From the NCBI RefSeq assembly GCF_014836775.1, contig NZ_JACSQD010000002.1:242674-306673 (forward strand): a stretch of 64,000 nucleotides of DNA. The letters are read 5' to 3'. This document shows positions 42,467-52,219 of the stretch, piece by piece. This DNA is from Arthrobacter gallicola. GTDB lineage: Bacteria; Actinomycetota; Actinomycetes; Actinomycetales; Micrococcaceae. The first letter of the stretch is position 1. Every line of letters begins with the position of its first letter. The notes under the pieces are model-generated. The model worked only from the letters and a program-made list of their open reading frames with translations, was not told the DNA's origin and searched no databases. The translations under genes were made by a program, and so were the position numbers.

Positions 42467-43971
42467 TGGAATCCCTATCCCTGCTTATGGAGGGCTTCTC
42501 CCAGGCGCTGACTCCCATGAACCTGCTCTGGGTTTTCGTGGGGGCGTTCCTCGGCACCGCCGTTGGCGTCCTGCCCGGCCTGGGTTCCTCGATGGCCGTT
42601 GCACTGCTGCTCCCGGTGACCTTCAGCCTGGATCCGGTCGGAGCCTTCATCATGTTCGCCGGTGTCTACTTCGGCGGCCTGTTCGGCGACTCCACCATGG
42701 GCATCCTGATGAATACGCCCGGCGGATCCACGGCAATTGCCACCACTTTCGAAGGCCACCGCATGGCCAAGCTGGGGCGGGCTCCGCAGGCGCTGGCCAC
42801 CTCAGCCATTGGCGCCTTCATCGGCGGCCTGATCGCGACCACACTGGTGGTTTTCTTCGCACCGAAACTCGCGGACCTCGCCGTGATGTTTGGTCCTGCC
42901 GAGTATTTTGCCCTGGCCCTATTCGCGTTCATCGCGACGGCATCGGTCGTGTCCGATTCCGTTATCAAGGGACTGGCCGCTCTGGGCATCGGTTTGGCCC
43001 TCGCCGTCGTGGGCATCGACGGCATTTCCGGTGCCTCCCGGTTCACCGCGGATATGCCCCAGCTCTTTGACGGCATCAGCATCATCGTCATCACGGTCGG
43101 AGTCCTGGCCCTGGGTGAGGTCCTGCACGTTGCCTCCCGGATCCACCGGGATCCCGCACTGTCCGCGATCGCTGTTTCCGGCCGCCCCTACCTGTCCAAG
43201 CGCGAGTTCCGCGAGGCTCTGCCGGCTTGGCTCCGGGGAACCGCCTTCGGCGTTCCCTTCGGCGTCATCCCCGTGGGCGGCGCCGAAGTGCCGACCTTCA
43301 TGGCGTACGGGACGGAACGGCGGCTGGACCGTAAACGCCGCAACCCGCAGTTCGGCAAGGGAGCCATCCGCGGCGTGGCCGCTCCGGAAGCCGCAGGCAA
43401 CGCCACCTCCGGCACCGCGATGGGTGCCCTGCTGGCGCTGGGCCTGCCGACCTCCGCCACGGCTGCGATCATGCTGGCTGCTTTCCAGCAGTACGGCCTG
43501 CAGCCCGGGCCGCTGCTCTTCGAACGCAACCCGGACCTCGTCTGGGCACTCCTGGCCAGCCTCTTCGTGGGCCTGGTGATGCTGCTGGTCCTTAACCTGC
43601 CGTTCGCCCCGCTCTGGGCCAAGCTGCTGCTCATTCCCAAGCACTACCTGTTTGCCGGAATCACGGTCTTTTGCGGCCTGGGCGTCTACGCGACCAGCGC
43701 CGCGGTGTCTGACCTGCTGATTGTCCTGGCCATTGGCTTCCTGGGCTTCATTCTGCGCCGCTATGGTTTTCCGCTGGCCCCGATCATGATCGGCGTGGTG
43801 CTCGGCCCGCTGGCGGAAACCAGCCTGCGGAACGCAATGATGTCCAGCGGCGGCGAGGTTTCGGTTCTGGTCAGCAGCCCCATCACCTGGGCTCTCTACG
43901 GGGTCCTGGCCATCGTCATCATCTACACGCTCTGGCGGAGAATCACCACGCGCGCCCGGGCGGACGTCTAG
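42466..43971 (+). CDS. tctA: Tripartite tricarboxylate transporter large permease TctA
   Basis: A 501-aa permease with about 12 helices. The TctA hallmarks are [20 protein letters not shown] near residue 30 and [20 protein letters not shown] near 75, mirrored in the second half by [20 protein letters not shown] and [20 protein letters not shown]. With TctC and TctB it takes up citrate or related tricarboxylates using an ion gradient. A GC-rich 13-bp hairpin follows the stop. Confidence 0.93.
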   Translation: MESLSLLMEGFSQALTPMNLLWVFVGAFLGTAVGVLPGLGSSMAVALLLPVTFSLDPVGAFIMFAGVYFGGLFGDSTMGILMNTPGGSTAIATTFEGHRMAKLGRAPQALATSAIGAFIGGLIATTLVVFFAPKLADLAVMFGPAEYFALALFAFIATASVVSDSVIKGLAALGIGLALAVVGIDGISGASRFTADMPQLFDGISIIVITVGVLALGEVLHVASRIHRDPALSAIAVSGRPYLSKREFREALPAWLRGTAFGVPFGVIPVGGAEVPTFMAYGTERRLDRKRRNPQFGKGAIRGVAAPEAAGNATSGTAMGALLALGLPTSATAAIMLAAFQQYGLQPGPLLFERNPDLVWALLASLFVGLVMLLVLNLPFAPLWAKLLLIPKHYLFAGITVFCGLGVYATSAAVSDLLIVLAIGFLGFILRRYGFPLAPIMIGVVLGPLAETSLRNAMMSSGGEVSVLVSSPITWALYGVLAIVIIYTLWRRITTRARADV

Positions 43972-43982
43972 GCCCTCTTCGG

Positions 43983-44026
43983 GGCGGACACCGCGTGGCT
44001 GCTGCTTAGGCCCCGCGGTGTCCGCC
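43983..44026 (+). terminator. Hairpin downstream of tctA
   Basis: GGCGGACACCGCG (43983-43995) and CGCGGTGTCCGCC (44014-44026) pair perfectly over 13 bp with an 18-base loop, 11 bp after tctA. There is no T-tract, so it may stop transcription or protect the operon's 3' end. Confidence 0.6.
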
Positions 44027-44147
44027 GCCGCAATTCCACCGGGTCCCGGAGCCCAGCGCGCCGGTAGGCTATAAGAAACAGACTATTTCGGCTGTCGTTC
44101 CTGCGTCGGTTCCGTAGGAGGGGCCCGCCAGGGACAAGGAGTCAGCC

Positions 44148-44831
44148 GTGCCAACCCCTCCTGTTGCACTGACCAAGAGTGCCTACGCCTACGAAGAGCT
44201 CCGGCGGCGCATCCTCACCGCGGAAATCCAGCACGGATCTGTGCTGAGCCAGGCTCAGATGGCCCACGATCTGGGCGTCAGCACCACCCCGCTCCGGGAA
44301 GCCCTGCGGCGGCTGGAAGCTGAGGGCCTGGTCCAGCTGGAATCCCACCGGGATGCACGGGTTGCCGCCCTCACGGCGGAGGAGGCCGGCAATCTCTACG
44401 TCATCCGCGAAAACCTCGATCCGCTGGCAGCCGGCCTGGCCGCAGAGAGCAGGAACCAGGCGGACATCAGCGCCATCAAGGAATCCCTCCGCCGGCTGGT
44501 CCCGCTGAGTGACGCCAATGACCTGGCGGCGATGACGGCGCACCGGGAGTTCCACCGCAGCATCTACACCGCGTCCCATAACCCGCTCCTCACCGGCATT
44601 CTGGAGGGCCTCTGGGACAAGGCGGACCGTTACCGGCAGATCGGGCTGCAGAGCCAAAAGGACTCCCGGACGGATCGGGCCAGGGTCCAGGCCGAGCACA
44701 AGGACATCGCGGCAGCTGTCATTGCCGGGGACGCCGAGGCAGCCCGCGCCGCGATGCACCGGCACGTTGTGGGAAGCCTGGGACGCCGTGCCATTGAGGT
44801 GCTGTCATCGACGAAACCTGACGCTTCGTAG
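44148..44831 (+). CDS. GntR-family (FadR/FCD) transcriptional regulator
   Basis: A 227-aa regulator. The winged helix is SAYAYEELRRRILTAEI then LSQAQMAHDLGVSTTPLREA and LRRLEAEGLVQLE. The FCD ligand domain has NLYVIRENLDPLAAGLAAES, HREFHRSIYTASHNPLLTGI and the metal-binding EHKDIAAAVIAGDAEAARAA with later His, which commonly senses citrate or other carboxylates. GTG 44148 has AAGGAG ahead. It lies directly after the tct operon and probably controls it and acnA. Confidence 0.9.
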   Translation: MPTPPVALTKSAYAYEELRRRILTAEIQHGSVLSQAQMAHDLGVSTTPLREALRRLEAEGLVQLESHRDARVAALTAEEAGNLYVIRENLDPLAAGLAAESRNQADISAIKESLRRLVPLSDANDLAAMTAHREFHRSIYTASHNPLLTGILEGLWDKADRYRQIGLQSQKDSRTDRARVQAEHKDIAAAVIAGDAEAARAAMHRHVVGSLGRRAIEVLSSTKPDAS

Positions 44832-44939
44832 CTGATGCCGCCCAGCCGGGGACCGCATAAGACGTTCCCAACGGCGGCGGGGCTGTGTAGCCTCGGGTGC
44901 ACTGCGGCCGCAGCTGGCCCCGATCAAAGGAGATCGTCC

Positions 44940-46553
44940 ATGCCCAACCTCGCCGGAATCCTGACCGAGACTGCCGCCCGTGCTCCCGGGAACACCGCCC
45001 TGCAGCTGGACGACACGGTGATCAGTTATCAGGTGCTGAACGCCATGAGCGCCAAGGTGGCCGGCCTGCTCCGCGCCCGCGGCGTGCAGCGCGGCGACCG
45101 CGTGGCACTGATGATGCCCAACATCCCTCCCATGGCGTCCGTCTATTACGGGGTTCTGCGCTACGGGGCCGTGGTGGTGCCGATGAATCCCCTGCTAAAG
45201 GCCCGCGAGGCCGCCTACACGCTGCAGGATTCCGGTGCCAGCCTGCTCTTCGCCTTCGAACTGATGCTTCCCGAAGCCGCTGCAGGTGCCGAGAAAGCCG
45301 GCGGCGTGGACGTGATCCCCGTCAACGCGGACAGCTTCCGGCAGCTGCTGGCCGACACCGAAGCGGACGACACCGTTGCGGAGGTCGACGGCGAGGACAT
45401 CGCCGTCGTCCTCTACACCTCCGGCACCACCGGCCGGCCGAAGGGAGCCGCGCTGACCCATAACAATCTGCGCAGCAACGCCGAGGTTGCCAGGGACCTG
45501 CTGGGCATCACGGAAACGGACGTGATTTTCGGCGGGCTGCCCTTCTTCCACGTCTTCGGACAGACCGCCGCCCTCAATGCGGCCGTACTGGCGGGTGCCG
45601 CCATCAGCCTGCTCCCCCGGTTCGACGCCGGCCGGGCGCTGGAAATCATCGAGCGGGACGGGGTAACTCTCTTCGAGGGGGTGCCCACCATGTATATCGG
45701 CATGCTGCGCCACCCGGATGTGGCAACCCGGAACATCACTTCCCTGCGCGAGGCGATTACCGGCGGAGCAGCGATGCCGCTGGAAGTCCTGCGGGAGTTC
45801 GAAGAGGTGTTTGGCGCGGAGCTGCTGGAAGGCTACGGACTGTCTGAGACCTCCCCGATCGTGTCCTTCAACGTCCCCGGCGGGGAGCGCCGTCCCGGCT
45901 CCATCGGCAAACCCGTCTACGGGATGGAGGTGCGGATGCTCGACGACGCGGGCCACGACGTGCCGATCGGAGAGATCGGTGAACTGTCCGTCCGGGGCCT
46001 GGGCGTGATGAAGGAGTACTGGAATAATCCGGAGGCCACCGCGGCAGCCATCCCCGACGGCTGGTTCCGCACCGGGGACCTGGCCCGGTTCGATGAGGCC
46101 GGCAACATCTACATCGTGGACCGGAAAAAGGACATGATCCTGCGCGGCGGCTACAACGTGTATCCCCGCGAAGTGGAGGAAGTCCTGTACGAACACCCTG
46201 CCGTCGCGGAAGCCGCCGTCGTCGGAGTCTCCGATGAACTCAACGGCGAGGAAGTAGCTGCCGTGATCGGGCTCAAGTCCGGGTCCCTACCGGGCGGTGA
46301 CGCCGCGCGCGAAGCGCTTGCCGCGGACATCCTGGCGTTCGCCAAGGACCGCCTGGCTGCTTATAAATACCCGCGCAGGATTATCTTCACCGATGAACTG
46401 CCCAAGGGTCCCACGGGCAAAATCCTCAAGCGCGAAATCCAGATCCAGCCGGTCCAGGGAGCCCAGCCGGTCCAGGGAGCCCAGCCGGTTCAGGGGGTCC
46501 AGCCGGTGCAGCCGACCGCCAGTGAAGCGCAGGCCGACCCGCTCGGAGCCTAG
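44940..46553 (+). CDS. AMP-binding acyl-CoA ligase
   Basis: A 537-aa adenylate-forming ligase (fatty-acid/carboxylate-CoA ligase group). The P-loop is LYTSGTTGRPKG, then FHVFGQTAALNAAVLAGA, EGYGLSETSPIVSFN, WFRTGDLARFDEAGNIYIVD and the hinge DRKKDMILRGGYNVYP; the catalytic lysine lies in LPKGPTGKILKRE. ATG 44940 follows AAAGGAG. After the conserved lysine the protein carries an extra tail of six-residue QPVQG-A/V repeats from an 18-bp minisatellite. It probably activates a carboxylic acid, perhaps linked to the tricarboxylate module next door. Confidence 0.9.
   Translation: MPNLAGILTETAARAPGNTALQLDDTVISYQVLNAMSAKVAGLLRARGVQRGDRVALMMPNIPPMASVYYGVLRYGAVVVPMNPLLKAREAAYTLQDSGASLLFAFELMLPEAAAGAEKAGGVDVIPVNADSFRQLLADTEADDTVAEVDGEDIAVVLYTSGTTGRPKGAALTHNNLRSNAEVARDLLGITETDVIFGGLPFFHVFGQTAALNAAVLAGAAISLLPRFDAGRALEIIERDGVTLFEGVPTMYIGMLRHPDVATRNITSLREAITGGAAMPLEVLREFEEVFGAELLEGYGLSETSPIVSFNVPGGERRPGSIGKPVYGMEVRMLDDAGHDVPIGEIGELSVRGLGVMKEYWNNPEATAAAIPDGWFRTGDLARFDEAGNIYIVDRKKDMILRGGYNVYPREVEEVLYEHPAVAEAAVVGVSDELNGEEVAAVIGLKSGSLPGGDAAREALAADILAFAKDRLAAYKYPRRIIFTDELPKGPTGKILKREIQIQPVQGAQPVQGAQPVQGVQPVQPTASEAQADPLGA
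46446..46511 (+). repeat. 18-bp tandem repeat in acyl-CoA ligase tail
   Basis: Units starting CAGCCGGTCCAGGGAGCC begin at 46446, 46464, 46482 and 46500 (3.7 copies). They encode repeated six-residue QPVQGA units after the catalytic C-domain, where copy number could vary without breaking the frame. Confidence 0.9.
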
Positions 46554-46576
46554 GACCGGGACCCGTTCAGCAGGAC

Positions 46577-47503
46577 TCAGCGGCCCACCTTGCCCATGAG
46601 TCCTGCGACCGGACGCAGGAAGACCGGCCGGGCTGCCACCCATGCCACCACCATCACCACCAGCGAGGCAGCGAAGAACCAGAACCCGGTCCAACCGGTG
46701 CCATCCGTGGCCGCGTACATGTGGTTCAGGTTCCGCAGCGCGCCGGTGGTAAGCACCAGGGTGACGTGCACAATGATGAACAGGACGAAGAAGGCCATCA
46801 CGGGAAAGTGCACTGCCCGTGCCGTTTCAATGCGGAGGAAACGGTTGATCCGCGCTTTCGCCGGCCAGGACGGGGACATCCGCAGGCCGGAGATGATTGC
46901 CAGCGGGGCGGCGATAAATACGACCGCGAAGTAGGAGAGCAGCTGCAGGCTGTTGTAGTTCACCCAGCCGTTTTCCAGGGGCCACTCCAGCGAGGCGTAC
47001 TGCAGCGCCGTGGAAGCGGCGTTCGGGAAAACATCCCAGCTGGTGGGCACCAGCCGCATCCAGTGCCCGGTGGCGAAGATCAGCACATAGAAGATGAGAC
47101 CGTTCAGGACCCAGAGCACATCCAGGCTGAGGTGGAACCACAGGTCCAGGCTGATTTTCTTCGGCTGGTTCCTGGTGCGGATCAGTCCCTTGTTGTTCCG
47201 GGTCCAGGAACCGATCGGCCGCTGCCGGGTCCGAATGAGCCAGCCGGACCGGATAATCAGCAGGATCAGCAGCGAGTTGAGGAAGTGCTGCCAGCCGACC
47301 CACGCCGGAATCCCGACCGGAGCGCCGTCGGGCAGTTCAGAGAACCCCGGGTACCGGGAAAGGAAATCCTGCAGCGCAGGGGTGTCCCGGAGCCAGCGGG
47401 CAGCCAGCACAACACCGGCGAGGATCAGCAGCGCCGCGGGCACCATCCAGGCCAGTTTCAGCCAGCGGGACCGTGGCGAGGTTCTGGCGGGGCTGGGACT
47501 CAT
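46577..47503 (-). CDS. Cytochrome b/b6-type membrane protein
   Basis: A 308-aa protein with about five membrane helices resembling the cytochrome b561/thiosulfate-reductase cytochrome b group. Candidate haem histidines are seen in VGWQHFLNSLLILLIIRSGW, ISLDLWFHLSLDVLWVLNGL, FATGHWMRLVP, ARAVHFPVMAFFVLFIIVHV. Such proteins usually partner a molybdopterin oxidoreductase of the sulfite-oxidase type, but no such gene is in the window. ATG 47503 with a preceding GGCACCAT gives family length; the ribosome site is weak. Confidence 0.78.
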   Translation of the reverse strand: MSPSPARTSPRSRWLKLAWMVPAALLILAGVVLAARWLRDTPALQDFLSRYPGFSELPDGAPVGIPAWVGWQHFLNSLLILLIIRSGWLIRTRQRPIGSWTRNNKGLIRTRNQPKKISLDLWFHLSLDVLWVLNGLIFYVLIFATGHWMRLVPTSWDVFPNAASTALQYASLEWPLENGWVNYNSLQLLSYFAVVFIAAPLAIISGLRMSPSWPAKARINRFLRIETARAVHFPVMAFFVLFIIVHVTLVLTTGALRNLNHMYAATDGTGWTGFWFFAASLVVMVVAWVAARPVFLRPVAGLMGKVGR

Positions 47504-47645
47504 ATGGTGCCTGCTGTCGTCTGCACCCCGTTGCCGGAACCGGCGAATTCCGTCCGGACCTCCGGCAGCGCGCAAGGATCAGTCTTCACGGTTTCCCCCG
47601 TTGGTCGAGCCGCTTCATTGCCGGTGAGCCTACCGGAGATAGGCA

Positions 47646-48659
47646 CTAGGAGCGCCGTTGTCCGGTTATTTGATCCGCGGCAGGCGCCTCGGCTTCCGCT
47701 CCGGTGTCAGGCAGGTCAGTGTGCTTGTCAGACCGGACCAGGACCAGTCCCGTAACGATCAGAACTCCACCCACCAGCTGGATGGTGCGCGGGAGTTCGG
47801 AGAGCAGCAGCCAGGCCCACAGCACGGCGAAGAGCACTTCGGTGAGGGAGACGAACGAGGCAATCCGGGGCCCGAGGGCACGTGCGGCGATGATGCCGGT
47901 GACGTAGGCCAGCACGGTGGAGAGCAGCACCAGGCCGATCAGCGGAACCCACCAGCGCGTGACCCAGCCGGCAAGTTCAACGTCGGCGGTGCTGAACCCG
48001 GTGGGCAGCAGCCCGGTCAGCCCAAGCAGCACCATGGTTCCGGCGCCCACCAGCAGTCCGCCGGTGGTCAGCACAAGCGGCGGCAGCGTGTCGTTTTGCT
48101 TGGCGGTGATGAAGAAGTACATCGCCAGGCAGACGGCGGCTGCCAGGCCCCAGGCGATGCCCAGCGGATCAACCCGCAGGTCACCCCCCAAGTCCAAGAC
48201 CAGGACCAGGCCGACGACGGCGGCCGCGGCACCGAAGATGGTGGCGGTCCCGGGGCGGCGGCGGCTGCGGAACCAGATCCACAGCACCATCAGCACCGGC
48301 GCCAGGAATTCCAGCAGGAGGGCCACGCCGACGGAAAGGCGCTCCACGGCATTGAAGTAGAAGAACTGGCATCCAGCCACTCCCACCAGGCCGAAGAGCA
48401 GGATGGTTTTCCAGTTCTGCCGGACCTGGTACCAGCGGCCGTGAAGGGCTATGAGCGCCGGGACCAGCAGCACGGCGGCGGCACCGCCCATGCGGAAGCC
48501 GACGGCGGTCGCAGGCGTCCAGCCTGCCTCCATCAGCGACTTGGCGAATGATCCGGAGAGCCCGAAAACTGCGGAGGAGAGGAGCGCAATCAAAATGCCG
48601 GAGGCTCCCGCTGCCGCAGCGGGCGGCAGCGGGGAACCGGCGGACCTGGATTTTTCCAT
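47646..48659 (-). CDS. EamA/RhtA-type drug/metabolite exporter
   Basis: A 337-aa, ten-helix DMT-superfamily protein. AVFGLSGSFAKSLMEAGWTP, the first-repeat signature LLLEFLAPVLMVLWIWFRSR and second-repeat SLTEVLFAVLWAWLLLSELP show the two EamA halves. It is RhtA-like, a group that exports amino acids such as threonine and homoserine. It is divergent from a CGNR zinc-finger regulator, a pairing common in actinobacteria, which suggests local control. Confidence 0.88.
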   Translation of the reverse strand: MEKSRSAGSPLPPAAAAGASGILIALLSSAVFGLSGSFAKSLMEAGWTPATAVGFRMGGAAAVLLVPALIALHGRWYQVRQNWKTILLFGLVGVAGCQFFYFNAVERLSVGVALLLEFLAPVLMVLWIWFRSRRRPGTATIFGAAAAVVGLVLVLDLGGDLRVDPLGIAWGLAAAVCLAMYFFITAKQNDTLPPLVLTTGGLLVGAGTMVLLGLTGLLPTGFSTADVELAGWVTRWWVPLIGLVLLSTVLAYVTGIIAARALGPRIASFVSLTEVLFAVLWAWLLLSELPRTIQLVGGVLIVTGLVLVRSDKHTDLPDTGAEAEAPAADQITGQRRS

Positions 48660-48797
48660 GACGGACCTTTCGCAGAAGAAAGGCCCGCCCCCATGGACAA
48701 TCTCACGAGCCAGATGTCACGGGTAAAAACCCGGACTGGTAACGAGCTAAATGGGCCTATGCTAGTGACAGTAAGGTGGTCAATGTCAGGAGTCAAG

Positions 48798-49355
48798 ATG
48801 GTATTCACTTATGACACCGAGGTGGCGCTGGCCAGTGCCGCGGCCCTAGTGAACACCGCCTCCGAGGAGCCGGATCCACTCGCCGGCGACGACGGGCTCA
48901 CGCGCTTTCTGGACCAGGAGGGCTTCTCCGGTTCCCGGACCCATACGTCCGCCGAGCGGAAGGCAGTACTCCGGCTCCGCGGAACCCTGCGGGAGCTCTG
49001 GGCATCCGGTGAGGAAGAACTGGTTGAAGGCATCAACAGGCTTCTGCGGAACTCCAGGGCGCTGCCGCAGCTGGTCCGGCACGACGGATGGGACTGGCAC
49101 CTGCACTGCACTCCCCCAGAGGCGGCCCTCGCGGACCGGATGGCGACGGAGGCAGCCATGGCCCTTGCCGACGTCGTACGTTCGCGGGAACTGGAGCGGC
49201 TGCGTGTCTGCGCGGCTTCTGACTGCAGTGATGTCCTCGTTGACCTCTCCCGCAACCGTTCGCGCAGATACTGCGGAACCGGAAACTGCGGCAACCGGGA
49301 AAACGTGCGCGCCTACCGCCGCCGGCGCTCTGTGTCCCCGACAGGCCCGCAGTAG
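48798..49355 (+). CDS. CGNR zinc-finger (ABATE-domain) regulator
   Basis: A 185-aa protein. The N-terminal ABATE domain (TEVALASAAALVNTASEEPD to about residue 130) is a putative stress-sensing part. The C-terminal zinc finger has CAASDCSDVLVD, then RRYCGTGNCGNRENVRAYR, containing the CGNR motif. ATG 48798 has AGGAG five bases ahead; an earlier ATG lies at 48783. It is likely the regulator of the divergent EamA exporter. A small palindrome CGGGT-AAAA-ACCCG (48720-48733) sits between them and could be its site. Confidence 0.88.
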   Translation: MVFTYDTEVALASAAALVNTASEEPDPLAGDDGLTRFLDQEGFSGSRTHTSAERKAVLRLRGTLRELWASGEEELVEGINRLLRNSRALPQLVRHDGWDWHLHCTPPEAALADRMATEAAMALADVVRSRELERLRVCAASDCSDVLVDLSRNRSRRYCGTGNCGNRENVRAYRRRRSVSPTGPQ

Positions 49356-49520
49356 CCTTACGAATTGCCAGACGGGAGTTTACCCGCTAGGCTCCGGGGC
49401 AGTTCCGGGACACCACTATGTCACCGGAATGCCAATTAAGTCTCGGATTCCCGGTGCGCGTTCTTTCCTGCGAAATGCCCGGGCAGCATGAGCGTGGCTC
49501 ACGTCTGATGGGGGTATTCA

Positions 49521-52085
49521 ATGAGGAGAACGTCACTAGTCCGGTCCGGCGCAGCGCGCGCCGTGGCCGTTACCGCGGCCCTGGTGGTCGGCGGCGCCTT
49601 GATCGGCGTGCCGGCCCAGGCCGCGCCGGGCGCCGGTGAGCCCAAGGAGCCGGCTGCGTCCCAGCCGGCTACGGCGGCCGGAGGAACCGGGGATCTGGCC
49701 GGCGCGCTCCCGCCCGGCCTGGCCGAGGCACTGCAGCGCGATCTAGGCATCACCGAGGAAGAGTTCCGGGCAGCCGGCGAGCTGGGCCAGCGCGCCGCCG
49801 CCGCCCTGCCGCGCCTCCAGGCCACGGAAGGCTTCGCCGGCCTGGCACTGGAAGACGCCGAAATCGTGATTTACGGATCGGGCACCGCCCTGGAAGCCCT
49901 GGCCGAAGAGCTGGACGCCCGGCTCGAGGCACCGGCGGCCAACGACAAGGCAACCGAAGCCGCCGATGACGAGTCATCTGACGACAAGACGGCGACGGAC
50001 GCCGGCAGCACTCCTGCCGCTCCCGCTCCCTCCGAGACGGCGGCACCTGTTCCTTCGTCCGAGCCCGCAGCCGAAGAGTCCGCCGCAGAAGGAACCCAGG
50101 CAGACGCGGCAGCGACCCGCACCGCGACCGACCTCACTTCCCTGGCACGCGACTACATCGCTAACGTGGGCGTCGAGGGACTCCAGTCCATCAGCCTCGG
50201 CTCTGACGGCTTCACGATCAATGTCCAGAACCCGGAAGCTCCCGTCACCGCCTCAGCGCGGACGCTGCAGGATTCAGCTGCACCGACCACACCGAAGGAA
50301 TTCGCCGACGAGTACACCAACGTCAAGGCTGAATCTTCCGGAAGCGGAGCCGGCGTCCCCCTGGAGGACGTCTATGGAGGCCAGGGATATGCCATAGACA
50401 CCGGACAGGGCTTCTTTGCCTGCTCAGTCGGCTTCAACGGCTGGAACCCGGAGGGTGATCCGGCCGTGATTACGGCAGGACACTGCACCGGCGATGGTTC
50501 CCTCAAGGACACCTACCTGGCCCCGACGGATGGCACCAACGTTGTCACAACGGAACTGGGCACCTTCGGCACCTCGGTCTTCGGCGGACCGGGCAACACG
50601 CCCTCGAGCGTGGAAAATCCTAACATCGGCACCGACGTTGCCGTGATCGACGGCATCAACAAGGACCTGGACCTGCTGGCGGAAGTTACCCAGTGGGCAC
50701 CCGGAGGACTGTCAGAGACCACCACGCGGATCACCGGCGTCGGCTCAGCCGTCGCCGGGCTGCCGGTCTGCCGTTCCGGGCTGACCACCGGCTGGAAGTG
50801 CGGGACGGTCGACAAGCTGGCGGTGTTCCTTGTCGGCGGTCACAAGATGGCTACCGATCCCAAGGATGTTCGTGCTGTCCTGGGCTTCGAATCCACTTTG
50901 AAGGCAATGGAGGGCGACTCCGGCGGACCGGTCATCTCCGGCAATACCGCTCTGGGGCTGGTCAGCAGCGGCATGGGCGCCCCGGATGGCGACGGCTTCT
51001 ACAACACCGTAGGCGCCGCTGATCTGACATCAGCCCTCTCCGTGACCGGCGGCTACACCGTAGCCCTGCATGTCGAGGCACCGGCACTCAACGTCAAGAA
51101 CGGCGACACGGTGGAAACCGATCAGGTGCTGACCGGCACCGCTCCGGCCGGCTCCACCGTGAAACTCACGGTCAACGGTGGCACGGCTGAAATCCCCGTA
51201 GCCGAAAACGGAACCTGGTCCATGAAGGTTCCGCGCACCGTCGCCGACGGCGCCACTGCCAAGATCACGGCCACAGCCGTCATCGGCTTCAACGAGTCGA
51301 AGACCACCACCTACAGCGTCACGGTAAAGCATTCCCCGCTGGCCGCTCCGGTCCTGACCAACCCCGCAGACGGTGCTTCAGTGGTGAACGAGCTCCGGAC
51401 CCTTGAAGGAACTGCGGATCCCGAGGCGACCGTAACCCTGAAGGTCGCACCCGTGAGCGGAACAGAGGAAGCCGGCGAAGCACAGTCCCTGGCAGCAACC
51501 GATCCGCAGGTTGTGACCGCCGAGGTTAACGAGAACGGCACCTTCTCCGTCGAACTGGACGAGGCACTGTCCTTCGGGGCTTACACGGTGTCGGCCAGCC
51601 AGGAGGGAACTCCCGGTAAGGCTGCCTCCCCGGTGGCCACCACTTCCTTCAGCGTGATCTACCCGGCGCCGGCCATCACGTCGCTGCGCGACGGCGAGGT
51701 CTTCACCGAGGCCACGGCACCGGAGACCATCTCCGGAACCGGCGTCCCCGGAGCAACGCTGACGCTCACCGTCGGTGACGCTGACCCCGTCACCGAGGTG
51801 GATGAAGACGGCAACTGGACCGTGGAGCTGGGTACCTGGGCCGCCGGTGAATACCTTGTCACCGCCACCCAGGAACTCAACGGCGTCGGATCCGCAGCGG
51901 CAACCGCCACGATCCAGGTCACGGAACTTCAGGTGGCTGGCGTAGCCAACCCGAAGCCGTCCGGCAAGCTTCCCAGCACGGGAGTGAGCGGCACCACCGC
52001 ACTGCTCTCAGCCGCAGGCATCCTGCTTCTGGGCGGCGCAGCGGGCGTAGGCATCAGCCGCCGCCGCCGCAGCAGCACCCGCTAG
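49521..52085 (+). CDS. LPxTG-anchored S1-family serine protease with Ig-like repeats
   Basis: An 854-aa secreted protein. A signal peptide ends near AQA (34). A prodomain-like part follows (LAEALQRDLGITEEEFRAAG, about 66-135), then an Ala/Glu/Pro linker to about 200. The chymotrypsin-like protease has its triad at His321 (ITAGHC), Asp372 (IGTDVAVID) and Ser467 (EGDSGGP), with probable disulfides Cys301-Cys322 and Cys417-Cys427. Three bacterial Ig-like domains (about 515-800) follow, then the sortase motif LPSTG (817-821), a membrane helix and RRRR tail. It should be covalently fixed to peptidoglycan and cleave extracellular protein. Confidence 0.9.
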   Translation: MRRTSLVRSGAARAVAVTAALVVGGALIGVPAQAAPGAGEPKEPAASQPATAAGGTGDLAGALPPGLAEALQRDLGITEEEFRAAGELGQRAAAALPRLQATEGFAGLALEDAEIVIYGSGTALEALAEELDARLEAPAANDKATEAADDESSDDKTATDAGSTPAAPAPSETAAPVPSSEPAAEESAAEGTQADAAATRTATDLTSLARDYIANVGVEGLQSISLGSDGFTINVQNPEAPVTASARTLQDSAAPTTPKEFADEYTNVKAESSGSGAGVPLEDVYGGQGYAIDTGQGFFACSVGFNGWNPEGDPAVITAGHCTGDGSLKDTYLAPTDGTNVVTTELGTFGTSVFGGPGNTPSSVENPNIGTDVAVIDGINKDLDLLAEVTQWAPGGLSETTTRITGVGSAVAGLPVCRSGLTTGWKCGTVDKLAVFLVGGHKMATDPKDVRAVLGFESTLKAMEGDSGGPVISGNTALGLVSSGMGAPDGDGFYNTVGAADLTSALSVTGGYTVALHVEAPALNVKNGDTVETDQVLTGTAPAGSTVKLTVNGGTAEIPVAENGTWSMKVPRTVADGATAKITATAVIGFNESKTTTYSVTVKHSPLAAPVLTNPADGASVVNELRTLEGTADPEATVTLKVAPVSGTEEAGEAQSLAATDPQVVTAEVNENGTFSVELDEALSFGAYTVSASQEGTPGKAASPVATTSFSVIYPAPAITSLRDGEVFTEATAPETISGTGVPGATLTLTVGDADPVTEVDEDGNWTVELGTWAAGEYLVTATQELNGVGSAAATATIQVTELQVAGVANPKPSGKLPSTGVSGTTALLSAAGILLLGGAAGVGISRRRRSSTR

Positions 52086-52104
52086 CCCGCTAGCGGGCTG
52101 ACGG

Positions 52105-52146
52105 AACGGTCCGGGATCCGCCTTAGCGCGGAACCCGGACCGTTTT
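52105..52146 (+). terminator. Rho-independent terminator after the protease gene
   Basis: AACGGTCCGGG (52105-52115) pairs with CCCGGACCGTT (52134-52144), running into TTTT. A separate 16-bp palindrome AGCCCGCTAGCGGGCT (52084-52099) overlaps the stop codon. Confidence 0.8.
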
Positions 52147-52219
52147 GGTCTGGCATGATCCCCCGCGGAGACCAATACTGGGAAGGCCCTCCGGGTCAGG
52201 ACTGAAAGGATGAGGTTCG

